From Auricularia sp. M13 (taxonomy: Eukaryota; Basidiomycota; Agaricomycetes; Auriculariales; Auriculariaceae): a stretch of 64,000 bases of DNA. This document shows, piece by piece, positions 32,424 through 44,171 of this stretch. The notes below the pieces were generated by a model that saw nothing but the letters and a program-made list of their open reading frames with translations, was not told the origin of the DNA and did not search any database. The translations under genes were made by a program, and so were the position numbers. Every line of letters begins with the position of its first letter. Positions within the stretch are counted from its first letter, which is position 1. The stretch spans positions 5,890,001 through 5,954,000 of the forward strand of contig CM073193.1 of assembly GCA_037042915.1 (NCBI GenBank), in the 5' to 3' direction.

Positions 32424-32942
32424 AAAGCACCTCAGCCTTCGCCAAAATATCTCAAGCGCTGTACACTAGACATACTTTTGATACGGTGCTCGTCTTCCAC
32501 GCAGGCACGCGGAACGAAAGTTGAAAGTGTCCGACTCGAAGAGTCTGTCGAGGCAGGTACAATTGAATGACATGTGAGTCGTGGACTGCCAGCGACACTC
32601 CATTATTTGACTCAGTGGTTCGTGTTCATGTCGTGTTGAATTCAGCATTGCATCGTCAGGCTGCTCAGTGCTTTGGCGGAATGTGGGTTACGGCAGTCTT
32701 AGCAGGCCTTTGACGATCTTGCCCGTTCTGGATGATAATAGCATTCATTCCGCAGAGTCTTATCATTGGTTTGACGAATTTACGGATTGAGATCTCTGAC
32801 AACGATACACTCCATCGGACTTCAAACCGCGTCGCCATCGGCGAACAACCCGCTTCCACGGGGCGCCCTGGCCCATCCTAACTCCGCTACCAGCTCTTCC
32901 TCCCAACACAACCCGCCACACTGCACATTCCCATTCGTATTC

Positions 32943-34142
32943 ATGCCAGGCGGCCAAGAAGTTACACACTCGCAGTCAACGATCCTCATCGATGACATGC
33001 CAGTCGATGTTTCGAGTCCCGAGGCCGATACCGTGGCGATGGATGGACGCGGACACAATGAGCCCATTGCCGCGACACATGACCACGCTGCTGATATACT
33101 GCCAACCCCTCCGGGCGAGGATCCCTCCTTTACGAAGGTGTCCGAAACAGCAGTGGCCAGACACCTTGTACCAGGACCTAGCCACACAGGCTATGCGACG
33201 CCCAATGCGTTAGCCACGGCGTTGATAAGCCTCCAACACGCCCAGTCTTTGCTGCAGAATCCATTGAGGGACATGTCGCCCGCGCCGAGCGTCGCAGGGC
33301 AGGATAACGACACACCAGAGGCGGCGCGCGTGTCACAGCCTGTACACGCAGCGACGCGTTCGCCACCGGCAGCAATGATCACACCGCACGCCATTACGCC
33401 GTCGCACAGCCAGGGTGTCACGCTCGCAGACCCGAATGTTGTCTCACAGCATCCAGCGCTGAGCACGCCCGATGTTAGATCTATCGCCGCAACGACAGGG
33501 ACATCGGGCCCTCATTCCCTAAGGCCAATGATGCCGTCGACGACTTCGCATTATGCAGGGTCGCGGTTGGCACTCTATGTTGCCAAGGAAAGGCGCATCT
33601 GCCGGCCGCCGGAGGTGCCATTGCTGAAGCAAGTGCTTGTGCAAGAGGCCTTGCGAGCTCACGAGGTGAGAATTGCGTCACGTCCCCGCACCAGCGCCAA
33701 GGCATCGACTACAGCTTCGCCTGCGCGCGGCGTGCGAGGCCCGCGCAAATCGAACAAGTTGTCTGCAATGGGCAGTGGAAGCGTGTCGATGTCAAATGAG
33801 GGGCAAGATGGGGATTCGTCGTACCAGGACGTCGCGCAGAGCTTGAGGAAGTCAGGGCGGCCACAGCAAAGCAACCTCAAACGCGGCCAGCTTGAACACG
33901 AGGCGCAGCCAGCTGCGAAACGCGCTGCCACAAACAGTAAGTCGAGTGTCCGAAAATGGGGACGCATGGGTACTGACGAGGACTGCTTGATAGAAGCTAG
34001 GCAGGCGCGTTCGGCGCTCGATTCTTCGCAGTCGAGCTCCCGGGTTGGGCGTCACGTCCAATCCACCAACACAGTTTCACCATCGCAGCACTCGTGCAAT
34101 ATTCCGGGACCGTCAGTCGAGAGGCGGGCGAACGGGCCTTGA
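32943..34142 (+). CDS. KRAATD family member B
   Basis: Exon 1 (32943-33936) and exon 2 (33994-34142) flank a 57-nt intron and give about 380 residues. It begins MPGGQEVTHSQSTILIDDMP. A conserved block follows: DILPTPPGEDPSFTKVSETA. The motif NLKRGQLEHEAQPAAKRAAT-N is cut by the intron, and exon 2 has SSRVGRHVQSTNTVSPSQHS, the same architecture as members A and C. The middle is Ser/Thr/Pro-rich with basic patches, suggesting a disordered nuclear protein. The promoter and N-terminal third are copied in inverted orientation at 43262-43886. No known domain is recognised. Confidence 0.68.
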   Translation: MPGGQEVTHSQSTILIDDMPVDVSSPEADTVAMDGRGHNEPIAATHDHAADILPTPPGEDPSFTKVSETAVARHLVPGPSHTGYATPNALATALISLQHAQSLLQNPLRDMSPAPSVAGQDNDTPEAARVSQPVHAATRSPPAAMITPHAITPSHSQGVTLADPNVVSQHPALSTPDVRSIAATTGTSGPHSLRPMMPSTTSHYAGSRLALYVAKERRICRPPEVPLLKQVLVQEALRAHEVRIASRPRTSAKASTTASPARGVRGPRKSNKLSAMGSGSVSMSNEGQDGDSSYQDVAQSLRKSGRPQQSNLKRGQLEHEAQPAAKRAATNSKSSVRKWGRMGTDEDCLIEARQARSALDSSQSSSRVGRHVQSTNTVSPSQHSCNIPGPSVERRANGP

Positions 34143-34700
34143 GCAAGGCGCTGCCGAACGAGGGCTCGCGATGCGATATGTGGCCAAGAGAGAATAGGAA
34201 AGTCTGGAAATAATGAGGCCAGTGGATGCGCATCAGTAGAACGGTACAGTTTGCAGGGCAGTTTCCATGAATTTATGCGAGCGTGCGAGGTACGACTATG
34301 TTGGCAGATTGAACGTGAGTGTCCAACCGAAGGAGACGACGGCTTGACCTGCGCTGTATCAGTCACTGAAGCCCATATCCAAGCTTACGCTGTAGCAGCA
34401 GATTGTAACGTATCTGAGGATCAGCCAGATAGCATGGTTTGAGGAGGCGCAGCGGACTTGTAATCCCTTGAACGGCTCTCTCTTCCTCATCCGTTCCGCG
34501 CATTTTACGCGTCGAATAACCGCATGGTACGGATAATATACAGCCCCGTTGAGCTCTAGCAGCTTTGCGTTGCACCATAAATATTCTGTCCGACCTGCTT
34601 TTGCCTGAATATTCGCTGTTTCTGCCTTCAAAGTTCACACGAATATTCGCGACAGCGAGCGCGCAACGGCTGCAGAATCTGGCGGTTTCTTTGCTTACCT
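34143..34700. other. Spacer without supported gene
   Basis: About 560 bp of AT-richer DNA downstream of family member B. Short frames only; nothing recognisable. Confidence 0.3.
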
Positions 34701-35393
34701 GGCAGGCCCTGCCATACATACCTGCACGTCACGCATTCGCCTTCGTCGTGCAACGCCCTGTCTCGCGCCTTCTTCTTCGTCGCGTTCCTCCGCGACTGCG
34801 TGCCAGACCTGCGCGGCTTCGACTGGCGGCGCAACCATCTCGGCCCCGTGCCCCCAGAGACCCACTCTGCGGCCGCGCTGCTCGGCGACCTCATGTGCCG
34901 AGGATCGAGTCGTGCGTCCTGGTGCACAGATATCGGCGACATCGTCACGACGCTGGGAGATATGGACGCGTTTGCCCCGCTGCGCTCCCTGACGATCGAC
35001 AACGACATGCTGTTCAGTCTTACACGGCCGCCTCCTCGTCTGTACGAGCTTATCATCGTCTTTTCCGGCCTACGAAGAGCCCTATCCTGCGTGGTGCAGT
35101 ACCTTCACTACTACGTGCTATCCTAGCTCGACTGGTACTATGCTCCATCGTTGCGTTCGATACAGCTCTGGGACGCGATTGAATTGTCGGCTCTGCGAGA
35201 CTGGGAGGTTGCTGCATATCTGCTCCGCAATTTCCTGACGCGCCTCGCCGTCGAACTTGCGCTCTATTTGGTCAAAGGCGCATCCCCGAACGCCGACAAC
35301 TCTAAGCTGTATCAGGCTGCAGAGAATGCAGTGCGACGGGAGTTCAAGCAGGCTGTTCATTTGCCTGTGGTTTTGGGGAAGTACCGGCTTTGA
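34701..35393 (+). pseudogene. Hypothetical protein or gene remnant, F-box/LRR-like in style
   Basis: One frame reads FVAFLRDCVPDLRGFDWRR, then DMDAFAPLRSLTIDNDMLF; after a probable intron ending in CCTAG (about 35126) it continues LDWYYAPSLRSIQLWDAIE and ends VVLGKYRL with a stop at 35391-35393. The 'PLRSLTI' and 'PSLRSIQLWD' phrases resemble the leucine-rich part of Agaricomycete F-box-like proteins. No start codon or F-box is found upstream, so this is probably the decayed 3' part of such a gene. Weak evidence. Confidence 0.3.
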
Positions 35394-35608
35394 GGTCTGT
35401 CGCGGGACTCGCGGCCTTTGTATCTCATAGAACTCATCGATGTTGCTGTTGTAAAAGTAATCAACGAATACACAGATTATTTCTGACCATGTCTTAAATA
35501 CTTCGGAAGTCTTATGAGCGTGGGAATGTCGTATTGTGGCGACGCTGTGGTGGATCAAGCCGGGACGCGCCTGTTGAAGCTCCGCAAAGCGCGTCTCTAC
35601 TCTCCGCG

Positions 35609-38600
35609 ATGGTTAGCACGCGCACGGCCAACGGCGCCGCGGCCGCTGGGCCCAGCACACCTGGGAAGCGGCGGCTGCAGTTTAACGACAAGCTGATAGG
35701 CAAGGGCTACTCGACCGAGGCGCTGCTGAAGAAGCTCAAAGCGCTGCACACCGAGCTCGCTGGCTTCGACCAGGACGAGGTCGACGTGGGCTCGCTCGCC
35801 GGCGTCCGCAAGGAGCTCATCTCGACCTCGCTCACGCTGCACAAGGACAAGGGCGTCAAGGCCTACGCCGCCTGCTGCCTGGCCGACATCCTCAAGCTCT
35901 ACGCGCCCGACGCGCCGTACACCCAGAACGAGCTCAAGGACATATTCGATTTCTTCTTCCGCCAGCTTGTCTCTGGCCTCAAGGGCAGCGACGCCCCGTA
36001 CTACGAGCAATATTTCTACCTGCTCGACTCGCTCGCCAAATGCAAGAGCGTGGTCCTCGTCTGCGACCTGCCAAACGCCGACGACCTCATGATCGAGGCC
36101 TTCCGCGGTTTCTTCTCGATCGTCAAGAATAATCTGGTCAAGAACGTCGAGATGGCCATGTCCGACATTCTGTGTGCTCTCATCGACGAGTGCACCAACT
36201 TGCCCACCGACGTGCTCGACATTATTATGGCCCAATTCAAAGAGAAGAATGCGGTATGTCTATCACTGTTGTAGCGGATTATACTCAGTTCAGATCAGGG
36301 AATGGAACATGCTGGCTACCGATTGGCGGTCGACGTGTGCAATTCACGCGCAGATCGTTTACAACGGCACGTCTGTCAGGTATGTGGTTTCGTTTGTCAA
36401 ACGTCTAGGGTTGCGGCCTGTACAGGCTCCAAGGAGCACCAGTTCCCACACTCGCGCTCAACTAGACTTCCGAGCATTTGTGGCGACGTGTGGCGGCGGT
36501 TCCGATCACTGCCCGCCGTTTGTTAGCCATATCAGCGCATTCATGGCTTTGCTTTGAGAGCTCGCCACTGGGCTGTTGGATTTATACGCTTCGAAGCTAT
36601 ACTTGACAGCAGTGGAACGCACAGAGGTTGCTCTTTCAAAGGGCTCCTAATCTGAGCCCGGCCCTTCATCTGAACCGTCAGCTCTTCGACCCCTAACTGA
36701 CATCTTCCCGCAGTACTTCACAGATATCATTATCCAAAGCAGCCAGGACGACGAGCTGGACGACCTGCGCAAAGCGCACGACCTCATCCGCGAGCTCAAC
36801 CGCGCCGCGCCCGGGCTGCTGCACAGCGTCGTGCCGCAGCTCGAGGACCAGCTGCGGGTCGACAACCTCGTGCTGCGCGTGATGGCGACGCAGACGCTCG
36901 GCGGCATGTTCGGCGACAAGAACGGCGCGGACCTCGCGCGGCGCCACCCGCACACCTGGGCGTTCTGGCTCTCGCGCAAGATGGACAAGGCGGCGCAAGT
37001 CCGGGTGGCGCTCGTCGACGCCGCGCACGACGTTCTTGTCGGACACCCCGAGCTGCGCAAGGACGTCGCGGAGATGCTCGTCATGAAGCTCGAAGACCCG
37101 GACGAGAAGGTGCGCGTCGCCGTGTGCAGGGCGTACGCGCGCCTCGACTTCGAGAACGCGCTGCACCACGTCGAGATCGAGCACCTGCACAAACTCGCTG
37201 AGCGCGGGAAGGACAAGAAGGCGCCTGTGCGCGCCGAGGCGTTTGGCGCGCTCGGGAAGTTGTACAAAGTCGCGCTGCCGGAGATGTACGTCTTCCCTTT
37301 CGTTTGCTCCTTGTTGGTGCGCGGTGCTGACGACGCGAATAGCGAGAACAATAATGTTGCTGCGATAAACCACTTTGCTTGGATCCCGGAAAAGATTTTG
37401 CATCTGCTTCCTGCGACACAGGAGACACGCGCGTCTGCTGAGCACACGCTGGCAGAGCTCATCTTGCCGTTGCCGAGCAAAGGCGAAGACGAGACTGGTT
37501 GGACGGAGCGTTTGTTGCTCGCCATGCGCTTCATGGACGAGGAAGCGATCAATACGCTCTTGGCCGTCAGCAACGTCAAACTGCAGCGGCCAACCGTCTA
37601 CGAGCGTTTCATTGATGTCTGCGTTGAGTACAATGTGGGTCGTCCTTCCTTTCTTTCTTTCAAAAAACCACTTGGCTGATGTTGTATAGGGTGGGACAAT
37701 GGACGGGAACGAGCAGCTCATCAAGAAGAAACTCGCCCTCATCATCCAGCGGATAACGGGTTCGTCTCCTCGCATTTACACCGCCGATTACTCGTATACT
37801 CAGCCGAATTGCCAGGCATGTTTCCCGACCGCGCCAAGGCGACGGAGGACCTGAACGAGTTCGCGAAAGCGAACGAGCAGCGACTCTACCAGCTCTTCCG
37901 TAAATGCATCGACCCGACCTCAGACCTCAAGACGCTCGCCAAGTCGCTCGCCGAGTTCAGCCGGCGCGTCGAGCAGGCGCTCTCGGGCGCGGGCGAGACG
38001 CTACGGCGGCTCGTAAGGCTCGCGAGCCTGTGGGTCGTCAACACGGCGTCCGTGCCGACGCTACTCGCGAAGCTGCGGCTGAAGGTGCCCGCGCGCAACG
38101 CGCCGCGGGTGAGCGTTGCGGACGCCGCGGCGCAGGACGCGCAGGAGAATGCGCGGAGGCTGCTAAGGGCGCTGTGTAAGTGGTGCCCGCCGACGCTCAC
38201 GCAGCATTTGCCGGAGTTTGTGAAGGCGCTTGTGGAGGATAAGAATCCTCTGCTGTGCGAGATGGCGCTCCAGGCGATTGCGAGTCTCGCCGTTATGGAT
38301 GCGTCGCTCGTGCCGAGCGATAGGTGCGTGCTTTATTGTGGACTGGGGCGACGACGACGGCTGTGTCTGATGTGTGCGTCGTCTACTCTAGGAAGTTTGT
38401 CGACCGGTTGGTCAAGGCTGCGTTGGACAAGAACGTGCGACACGCGAAGTTCGCGGCGAGGATCCTGGCTAAGCTAAATGGCAAGTCCGACAAGTGCGAG
38501 CATGTTGTGAAGGTGCGCCTCGTCTGGTTTTATGTCCACGTTCAAGGCAATTTTTATTGACGTTCCCTCCCTAGTCTATCGCCAAAGGCCTGCCCAACGC

Positions 38601-40569
38601 CAATCAAGAACTCGTAGTCGCCCATATCGCGGCTCTGGCGCAGGCTGCCAAGCACGCGCCCGAGACATTCGAGTTGCATAGCGAGCCCATCATCGAGTTT
38701 GTCGTGCAGAACGTCCTCATGGAGCCATGTGTCACCGAAGTAAGGTTTCTTACCCTGTGACATACTGGCGTTATTGACGGAGTATCTCAGGACGAGATGG
38801 ACGTCGACGACGAATGGGCAGAAGATAGCGAACTGTCCAGTCTGGCGCGCGCGAAGCTCATATCGCTCAAGATGTGCCGGAATCGCTGCATCGCGCAGGC
38901 CGGAAAGGACGGTGCGATGGAAGTCACGGCGCCAGTGCTGAAGATGCTTTTCTCGATTTTGGAGAATAACGGCTCGGTCAAGGACGACGTAGATGAGAAG
39001 TGGGTACCATGTTTATTGTAATGCTGCTAGGCGTTTGTTGCTGACGGACGTCCTGTGCTTAGTGGGAAAGTCAAGACTCGGATGCGATTCCAGGCTGCAG
39101 TCTGCCTGCTGCAGCTCGCTTGCATACCGGCGTACGCGCTGGAAATCGTGCCGCAGTTCGCCCTTCTCGCGTTGACCGTCCAGGTATGCGCACAGGCTTT
39201 GAGGAACGGTGGAGGGCTGACCGCTTCCAGGATCCTTGCTACAACATCCGCTCCGGCTTCTTGAACAAATTCACATCTCTGGCGTCCAAGCTTGAGCACC
39301 GGTTCAACTTGATCCCCTTCCTCACGGCCGTCGATCCAGAAAGCGACGTCCGGCAAAAGGTCTTAGCCCGGTCTTCCGTTTGGACTCGACACAGTTGACT
39401 GACGACTTGCCAGGCACGACAATTTGTACATATAAACGCAAGCCGCATGACTCCAGGTTTGCTTCCTTACTTCGGACTTCGTATACTGTGCTCACACTTC
39501 GCCAGAGCAGAGAGTCACTCAGCTCGAGATGATCTTCATCCGTTTCCTGCATCTCCTGGCGCACCACCCCGATTTTACGTCCCACGACTCCTTGGTACTC
39601 AAGGACATGGCGAAGTGCGCAGTCGTCTTGCCTTTACTTTGTCATTTTCGCTGATAGCGTCAAAGGTACATCGAGTTCTACGTCGATACTGTCTGCAATG
39701 CGGAAAATGTGGCCCTGATATATTGCCTGGCGCTGCGCGCGAAGAGCGTGCGGGATGCTGAATCGCATACTGCTTCCGAGGTCCGTTCATTCTTTGTGTT
39801 CCATGTCCGTCCGTCCGACTCTGACGCTTGGGGTAGAATCTTTACATCCTCAGCGAGATGGCGCAGGAGATCATCAAAGGCCGCGCGCGACACTACGGCT
39901 GGTCGATCAACAACTACCCTGGCAAGGTCAAGTTGCCCTCGGACATCTTCAAGCCGTTGCCGACTGTCGAAGCGGCGAACAAGGCGAGCTCCAGTCTGCT
40001 GAATAGGAAGTCGGGCGTACTAAATCGATATGTATGATGCAGATCGCGAAGACGTCGTACCTGCCGGACGAAACAGCGACGTGGCTTGAAGAGCACAGTA
40101 AACCCGTGAAGTCCCCCTCGCAGAAACATCACAAGGTGCCCCGCAAGCGCAAAGCGGCGGCGGCGACAAATGGTTCTCCAGCCAAGTATGTTCTGCAGCG
40201 GTCGCTCCGAGTTTGTGGTGTTGATGCATTGTGTGTAGGCGCACGCGTACGGCCAACGGCGCGAAGCGAAAACAGGGCAAGTGGAGTAGGACCGATGACG
40301 GCGAGGATTCGGACTCGCCCATCGAGGATAGCGATGCGGATGACAAGAAGCCTACCGACGACGCGGACAAGACGATGTCCGACGATGACGAAGACGTCGA
40401 CACCGGCGATGGCGCCGAAGAGCAGCTTGGTCGCGGCGCGCGGTCGCGTGCGAAGGTCAGTTTGTTGTTCACTCTTGTGTCTTGACTAGTCTGTCTTAAC
40501 ATGTATCGACATTTGCAGGCACGGCAGAAGAAGATCGCAAAACAGACCCTAAAGAAGGGCAAGAAATAA
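35609..40569 (+). CDS. PDS5: Sister chromatid cohesion protein Pds5
   Basis: A large multi-exon gene beginning MVSTRTANGAAAAGPSTPGK. HEAT-repeat sequence follows: RLQFNDKLIGKGYSTEALL, DSLAKCKSVVLVCDLPNA, ADRLQRHVCQYFTDIII, HDLIRELNRAAPGLLHSVVP, DKNPLLCEMALQAIASLAV, and later HYGWSINNYPGKVKLPSDIF. The C-terminus is charged and basic (PRKRKAAAATNG, DDDEDVDTGDGAEEQ, KQTLKKGKK), as in fungal Pds5. The protein binds cohesin and controls its maintenance and release on chromosomes. Exon 2 is 81 nt (36299-36379). The following intron (36380-36713) is 334 nt, long for this genome. Reading frame is kept throughout by short canonical introns; I see no disruption. Confidence 0.93.
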
Positions 40570-40943
40570 TGCATAGTGGACTATCCGTGGTCGTATCTTC
40601 TCATTGGGTATATTATGTAGTAGGTCGCTTGTGTTCTGTTGCCCGCCCGCTCTGTGCCACCTGCTGTATTACCACCGTCGCTCCATCATGTGTCCATGCT
40701 CCATGTTATCACTCGCTGTTCGTCTTGCTGTCTGCTTCGCTCGCGCCTTTGGCATTTGCTTGCTCCTCTGACTCATGACAATGATGATTTGCTTTCTAGC
40801 CCGCTTCACACCATTCTGGGCTCCAACCAAACGCCTAATGCAGTGGGTATCAACTCCCCAAATGTGCCATTTGAAGCAGGTCTAGCAACTCCCGCCTGTC
40901 CAAAATCTGTCTAAGTTTTAGGTGTACAAAAGCGCGGTGGACT
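40570..40943. other. Convergent 3' spacer
   Basis: About 370 bp between the converging PDS5 and sphingolipid desaturase genes. It should hold both 3' UTRs. No gene is visible. Confidence 0.5.
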
Positions 40944-42237
40944 TCACTGCTTTCCACGCAGGAAACCATCGTCGTCTAACGCTTGTTGGGCCGGCGCCTC
41001 CAGAGGCTTTTCTGATTCTACAACGGGCTCGGTTTTCACGGCTTCGGGCGCCGCCTGCTCCTTGGGCACGCCACGGCCTATGCGCTTAGCTCTTGCGAAG
41101 ATGCCGATGTCGCGGTCGAGAATGAAGTTGACGGTGACCATGGGCCAGGACGGGTGCGACGGGATGTTGTCGTAGAACTCGGGCGCAAGCGCACGGAGCG
41201 CGGGCAGGCGCGTCCAGGGGACCGACGGGAAGTCGTGGTGCTCGTTGTGGTAGCCGACGTTGTACGCGAGCACGTTGAGCGGGCCGTAGTACGAGTACGT
41301 CTCCTGGTCCGTGCCGTCCCACAGGAAGTGCTCCGCGATGAAGTGCGCGGCGCACGGGTGCAGGCTGCCCGCGAAGAACGCGGACGCGATGAGGTACAGG
41401 TAGGCGGTGCGGCCCCAGGTCGTTATCAGGAAGTAGTTGAAGACGAGCTGGACGACGACGTTCACGAGATGCCACATTGTCAGCGTCTGCGCGCGGATGA
41501 AGCCCGGGCGCAGGGCGTAGAACAAGATCTGGAATGTGCAGAAGAAGACCTTGCCAAGCACGTTGTTCAGGCAGAGCAGCTCGATGCGCGACGGCAGGTC
41601 GGTGTCGATGCCGTCTTCGCCCAGAAACTTGTGGTGCTCAATGTGATAGCCCTGGAATGACAGTTTCAGCGAAACTTCAGAACGGCGGGGAATGACTGAA
41701 CCTTGAACGCTGCAGCATATGGGATGCCAATAGGTAGGTTCGCGAAGACGGCAAGAAGCTTGTTGGCCTTGATTCCCTTGAATCCGAGGTTGTGCGTGAT
41801 CTCGTGAATGGCAAGGAACAGATTCTGGTTGGCCGTGCCGCCGACGATGTAGGCAGTCGCCAGGAATTTCAAGGACAGAGGGTGCGTGTTGCGGAGGAGA
41901 TACGCTGCCAATATCTGTATGCTCACGACGAGCAGCACTACCCACTTGGTTAGCGGCTCGTGACCCATGAGTTTTGTGACCTGAAAGCTCCTCAGTTTAT
42001 TTACAGGTATTCGGAGCAGTTGGCCGGTATACTGACCTCAGGATGAGCCTTAATGATAGCCATGCGCCGTGAACGATGCGGTTCCTCGGTCATAAGCCAC
42101 AGAAAGTCTCGCGGGTCCTGCGGCGCCTGGCGCACGTTCACCGAAGAGTCCAATGGGTTTGTAGCCAGCGTGCGCCGCGGCAGCTTGGCCCAATCCTCCT
42201 TGGTCTCTGCACCGCCGAATAAGCTGAAGTCGACCAT
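40944..42237 (-). CDS. Dihydroceramide/sphingolipid delta(4)-desaturase
   Basis: Three exons (42237-42037, 41980-41702, 41651-40944) give 395 residues. The N-terminus MVDFSLFGGAETKEDWAKLP carries the Lipid-DES-type domain, and the three histidine boxes of membrane diiron desaturases are clear: HEITH, HIEHH (in GYHIEHHKFLGEDGIDTDLP) and HNEHHDFPSVPWTRLP. Four hydrophobic segments separate them. The C-terminal tail is Pro/Glu-rich and extends about 40 residues beyond the core. The enzyme inserts the delta-4 trans double bond into dihydroceramide in the ER; in fungi the product feeds glucosylceramide synthesis. Homologous to DEGS1 of animals and DES of yeasts. The family is recognised with high certainty. 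Confidence 0.95.
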
Positions 42238-42720
42238 GGCTCGATGTGGGCTCTGCCAGAGGCAAACCGCGGCTGGACCCGGATGCCCAGCCAGCCATCG
42301 TACGTTCATGCTCCACTGGACCCACGACAGGCATTGTGTCAAACCCAGGTGTCGATCGGTGTGATTCTCAGCTGTAATGTGAGCATTCCCAACGTTGTAA
42401 TTCTCGGGAGAACGAACTCTGGGGCAAGCAATTTATGGAGCTTTCGGATTTAGCAGCGAAGGCCGTCAGAAGCGATGATCTTCCGGAAGAAACGCCCGGA
42501 CGGTATACTCCGCTCTGCTCTCATTTTCTTTCTTTTTTGTCAGCTCGAGATGGCCTTAGCCCTGCAGCATACGGCGAAGCGTATAGCCACCTCGTTCAAG
42601 TAGCTCTTGTCGAGTCTTGACTCTTCAAACGCCGCTGGAGTCTAGACAACTCATCAACCAACCGTCACCGAGGCAGTGACTCGAGTCGCCGACATGACTG
42701 CTCACCAATCCCACAACCTA
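42238..42720. other. Promoter region with possible small 5' exons
   Basis: Upstream DNA of the desaturase. A short plus-strand frame at 42435 (MELSDLAAKAVRSDDLPEET) looks coding-like and could be the first exon of the gene fragment that follows, joined through PAAYGEAYSHLVQVAL, but the splicing is uncertain. Confidence 0.3.
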
Positions 42721-43255
42721 GGCTCCCATGGACATTGATTGTCGACAACGTCGTCTTTAGAACAAAACCTGGAGGCACAGAATACGACTACTACCCAGCT
42801 GGTCGCAGAGGCGAGGCGAGTGCCATCTCCCACTTTGCGCGGAAATTCGCTGCTGCTGTCCAAATTTTCTCCGAGACTGAACGGGGTAAATACCCAACAT
42901 CCGTAGCACTTGAGGATGGGAAGCTCTTCCCAGACGCGCTGTTATCGGTCTCGAATCCAGAGGCTTGGGAGCAACCGCTGGAGAGAGAGCATCAAACGCT
43001 GGCTTTCTGGCAGAATGACAGCGATGGGCGCCCTCCCACCGCATTAAAGGCGCTTTTCCTCCACGACGCTGTCGACTCGCTGCTCTGTCTCGCGCAGCAG
43101 AAGGAGGGCTCCCTCGAACGCTTCGAGTGGGTGACTTACTCGAACTTCTTCCACTACGGCACGCGACGCCTGTTGACCGACTCGCTCGCCGGATACGATG
43201 ATCCTCATCAACGTCCACATCCCCATGGGGCTCTGCGGCGACCACTTACGCTCCT
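42721..43255 (+). CDS. Unrecognised gene fragment, truncated by a rearrangement
   Basis: After an acceptor (CAACCTAG) the frame reads LPWTLIVDNVVFRTKPGG, then EYDYYPAGRRGEASAISHF, LEDGKLFPDALLSVSNP, ALKALFLHDAVDSLLCLAQQ and WVTYSNFFHYGTRRLLTDSL. It has no stop and codon use looks genuine, but I recognise no family. Around 43255-43270 it runs directly into an inverted copy of family member B, so its 3' end is probably lost. Possible 5' exons lie at 42435-42600. Either a broken gene or a chimera. Confidence 0.4.
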
Positions 43256-43261
43256 CACCGT

Positions 43262-43886
43262 CGTTAGGTCCCAATGCAAGGTGCCTGGCTGCTGCTGTTT
43301 CGGCCACCTGCGTAAACGAGGGATCCTCGCCGGGCGGGACTGGCAGTATGTTATTAGCAGTGTGGTCATGTATTGCGGCAATGGGTTGATTTTGTCCACC
43401 CATCGCAGTATCGGGACTCGAAACATCGACGAGCATGTTGTTGATGACGACCGTTGACTGCGAGTGTGTACCTGGTTGGCTGCCTGTCATGAATGCGAAT
43501 GGAGATGCGCAGTGTGACGGGCTGCGTTGGGACCAAGAGTTGATAGCGGAGTTGGGCTGGGGCATGGGCGCCCCGTGGAAGCAGGTTGTTCGCCGATGGC
43601 GACGCGGTTGGAAGTCCAATGACCATGGGGTGCATCGTTGTCTTGGATTTCCTGTCAGAGATCGTTGCTTAGGATCGTCGAACCAATGATGAGGTTGTTC
43701 GGAATGAATGCTATATTTGTTCAGAACTGGCAAGACCGCGGCAATGGGCCTGCTACTGACTACTGTATACGACATTCTGCCACAGCAGTGATCAACCTGC
43801 TGATGCGATCCCGGGTAGGGTACGACAAGAGCTCGAAGTGCTGAGTTCAACGATGGAACATCGCTGGCAGTCCACTGCTCACGCAT
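43262..43886 (-). pseudogene. Truncated inverted copy of KRAATD family member B (E)
   Basis: On the minus strand the frame starts MTGSQPGTHSQSTVVINNML and continues NILPVPPGEDPSFTQVAETA and AARHLALGPN, matching the first third of member B (DILPTPPGEDPSFTKVSETA). Homology also covers about 370 bp of upstream DNA, including GGACTGCCAGCGA and TAGCATTCATTCCG. Homology stops near 43262, after which the frame runs antisense into the fragment at 42721. The conserved C-terminal KRAAT block is absent. This is a partial segmental duplication in inverted orientation. Confidence 0.7.
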
Positions 43887-44171
43887 CGGTCATTTCATGG
43901 CCTTCAAAGCGTGCCTCAAGTCCGAACAGCGTCTACCCTCCCTGCCTCGTTGGAACTCGTGACAGGCCACCGAAAGTCGGTCTGATTTTTGCCCGGAGCG
44001 CGATTGAACAATGAAACGCGGTCCATTGACCGTCGGAGTCTGAAACCGCGTTACCCACGCTTCAAAAGTTACAAACCACCCTCACGCAACTCCGCCCGTC
44101 TCTCTCTTCTCTCCCACCACCAGCGCCACACACCATCCTCCACCTGCACTCGCCCTCATCTCTCTGCACTC
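43887..44171. other. Promoter region of family member C
   Basis: About 285 bp with CT-rich stretches (CTCTCTTCTCTCCCACCACC) near the start codon, common in fungal promoters. No other feature. Confidence 0.35.

Noticed and set aside
36647-37775. Two long minus-strand frames (310 and 360 codons)
   Set aside because: Both are antisense to a PDS5 exon whose plus-strand translation is clearly conserved.
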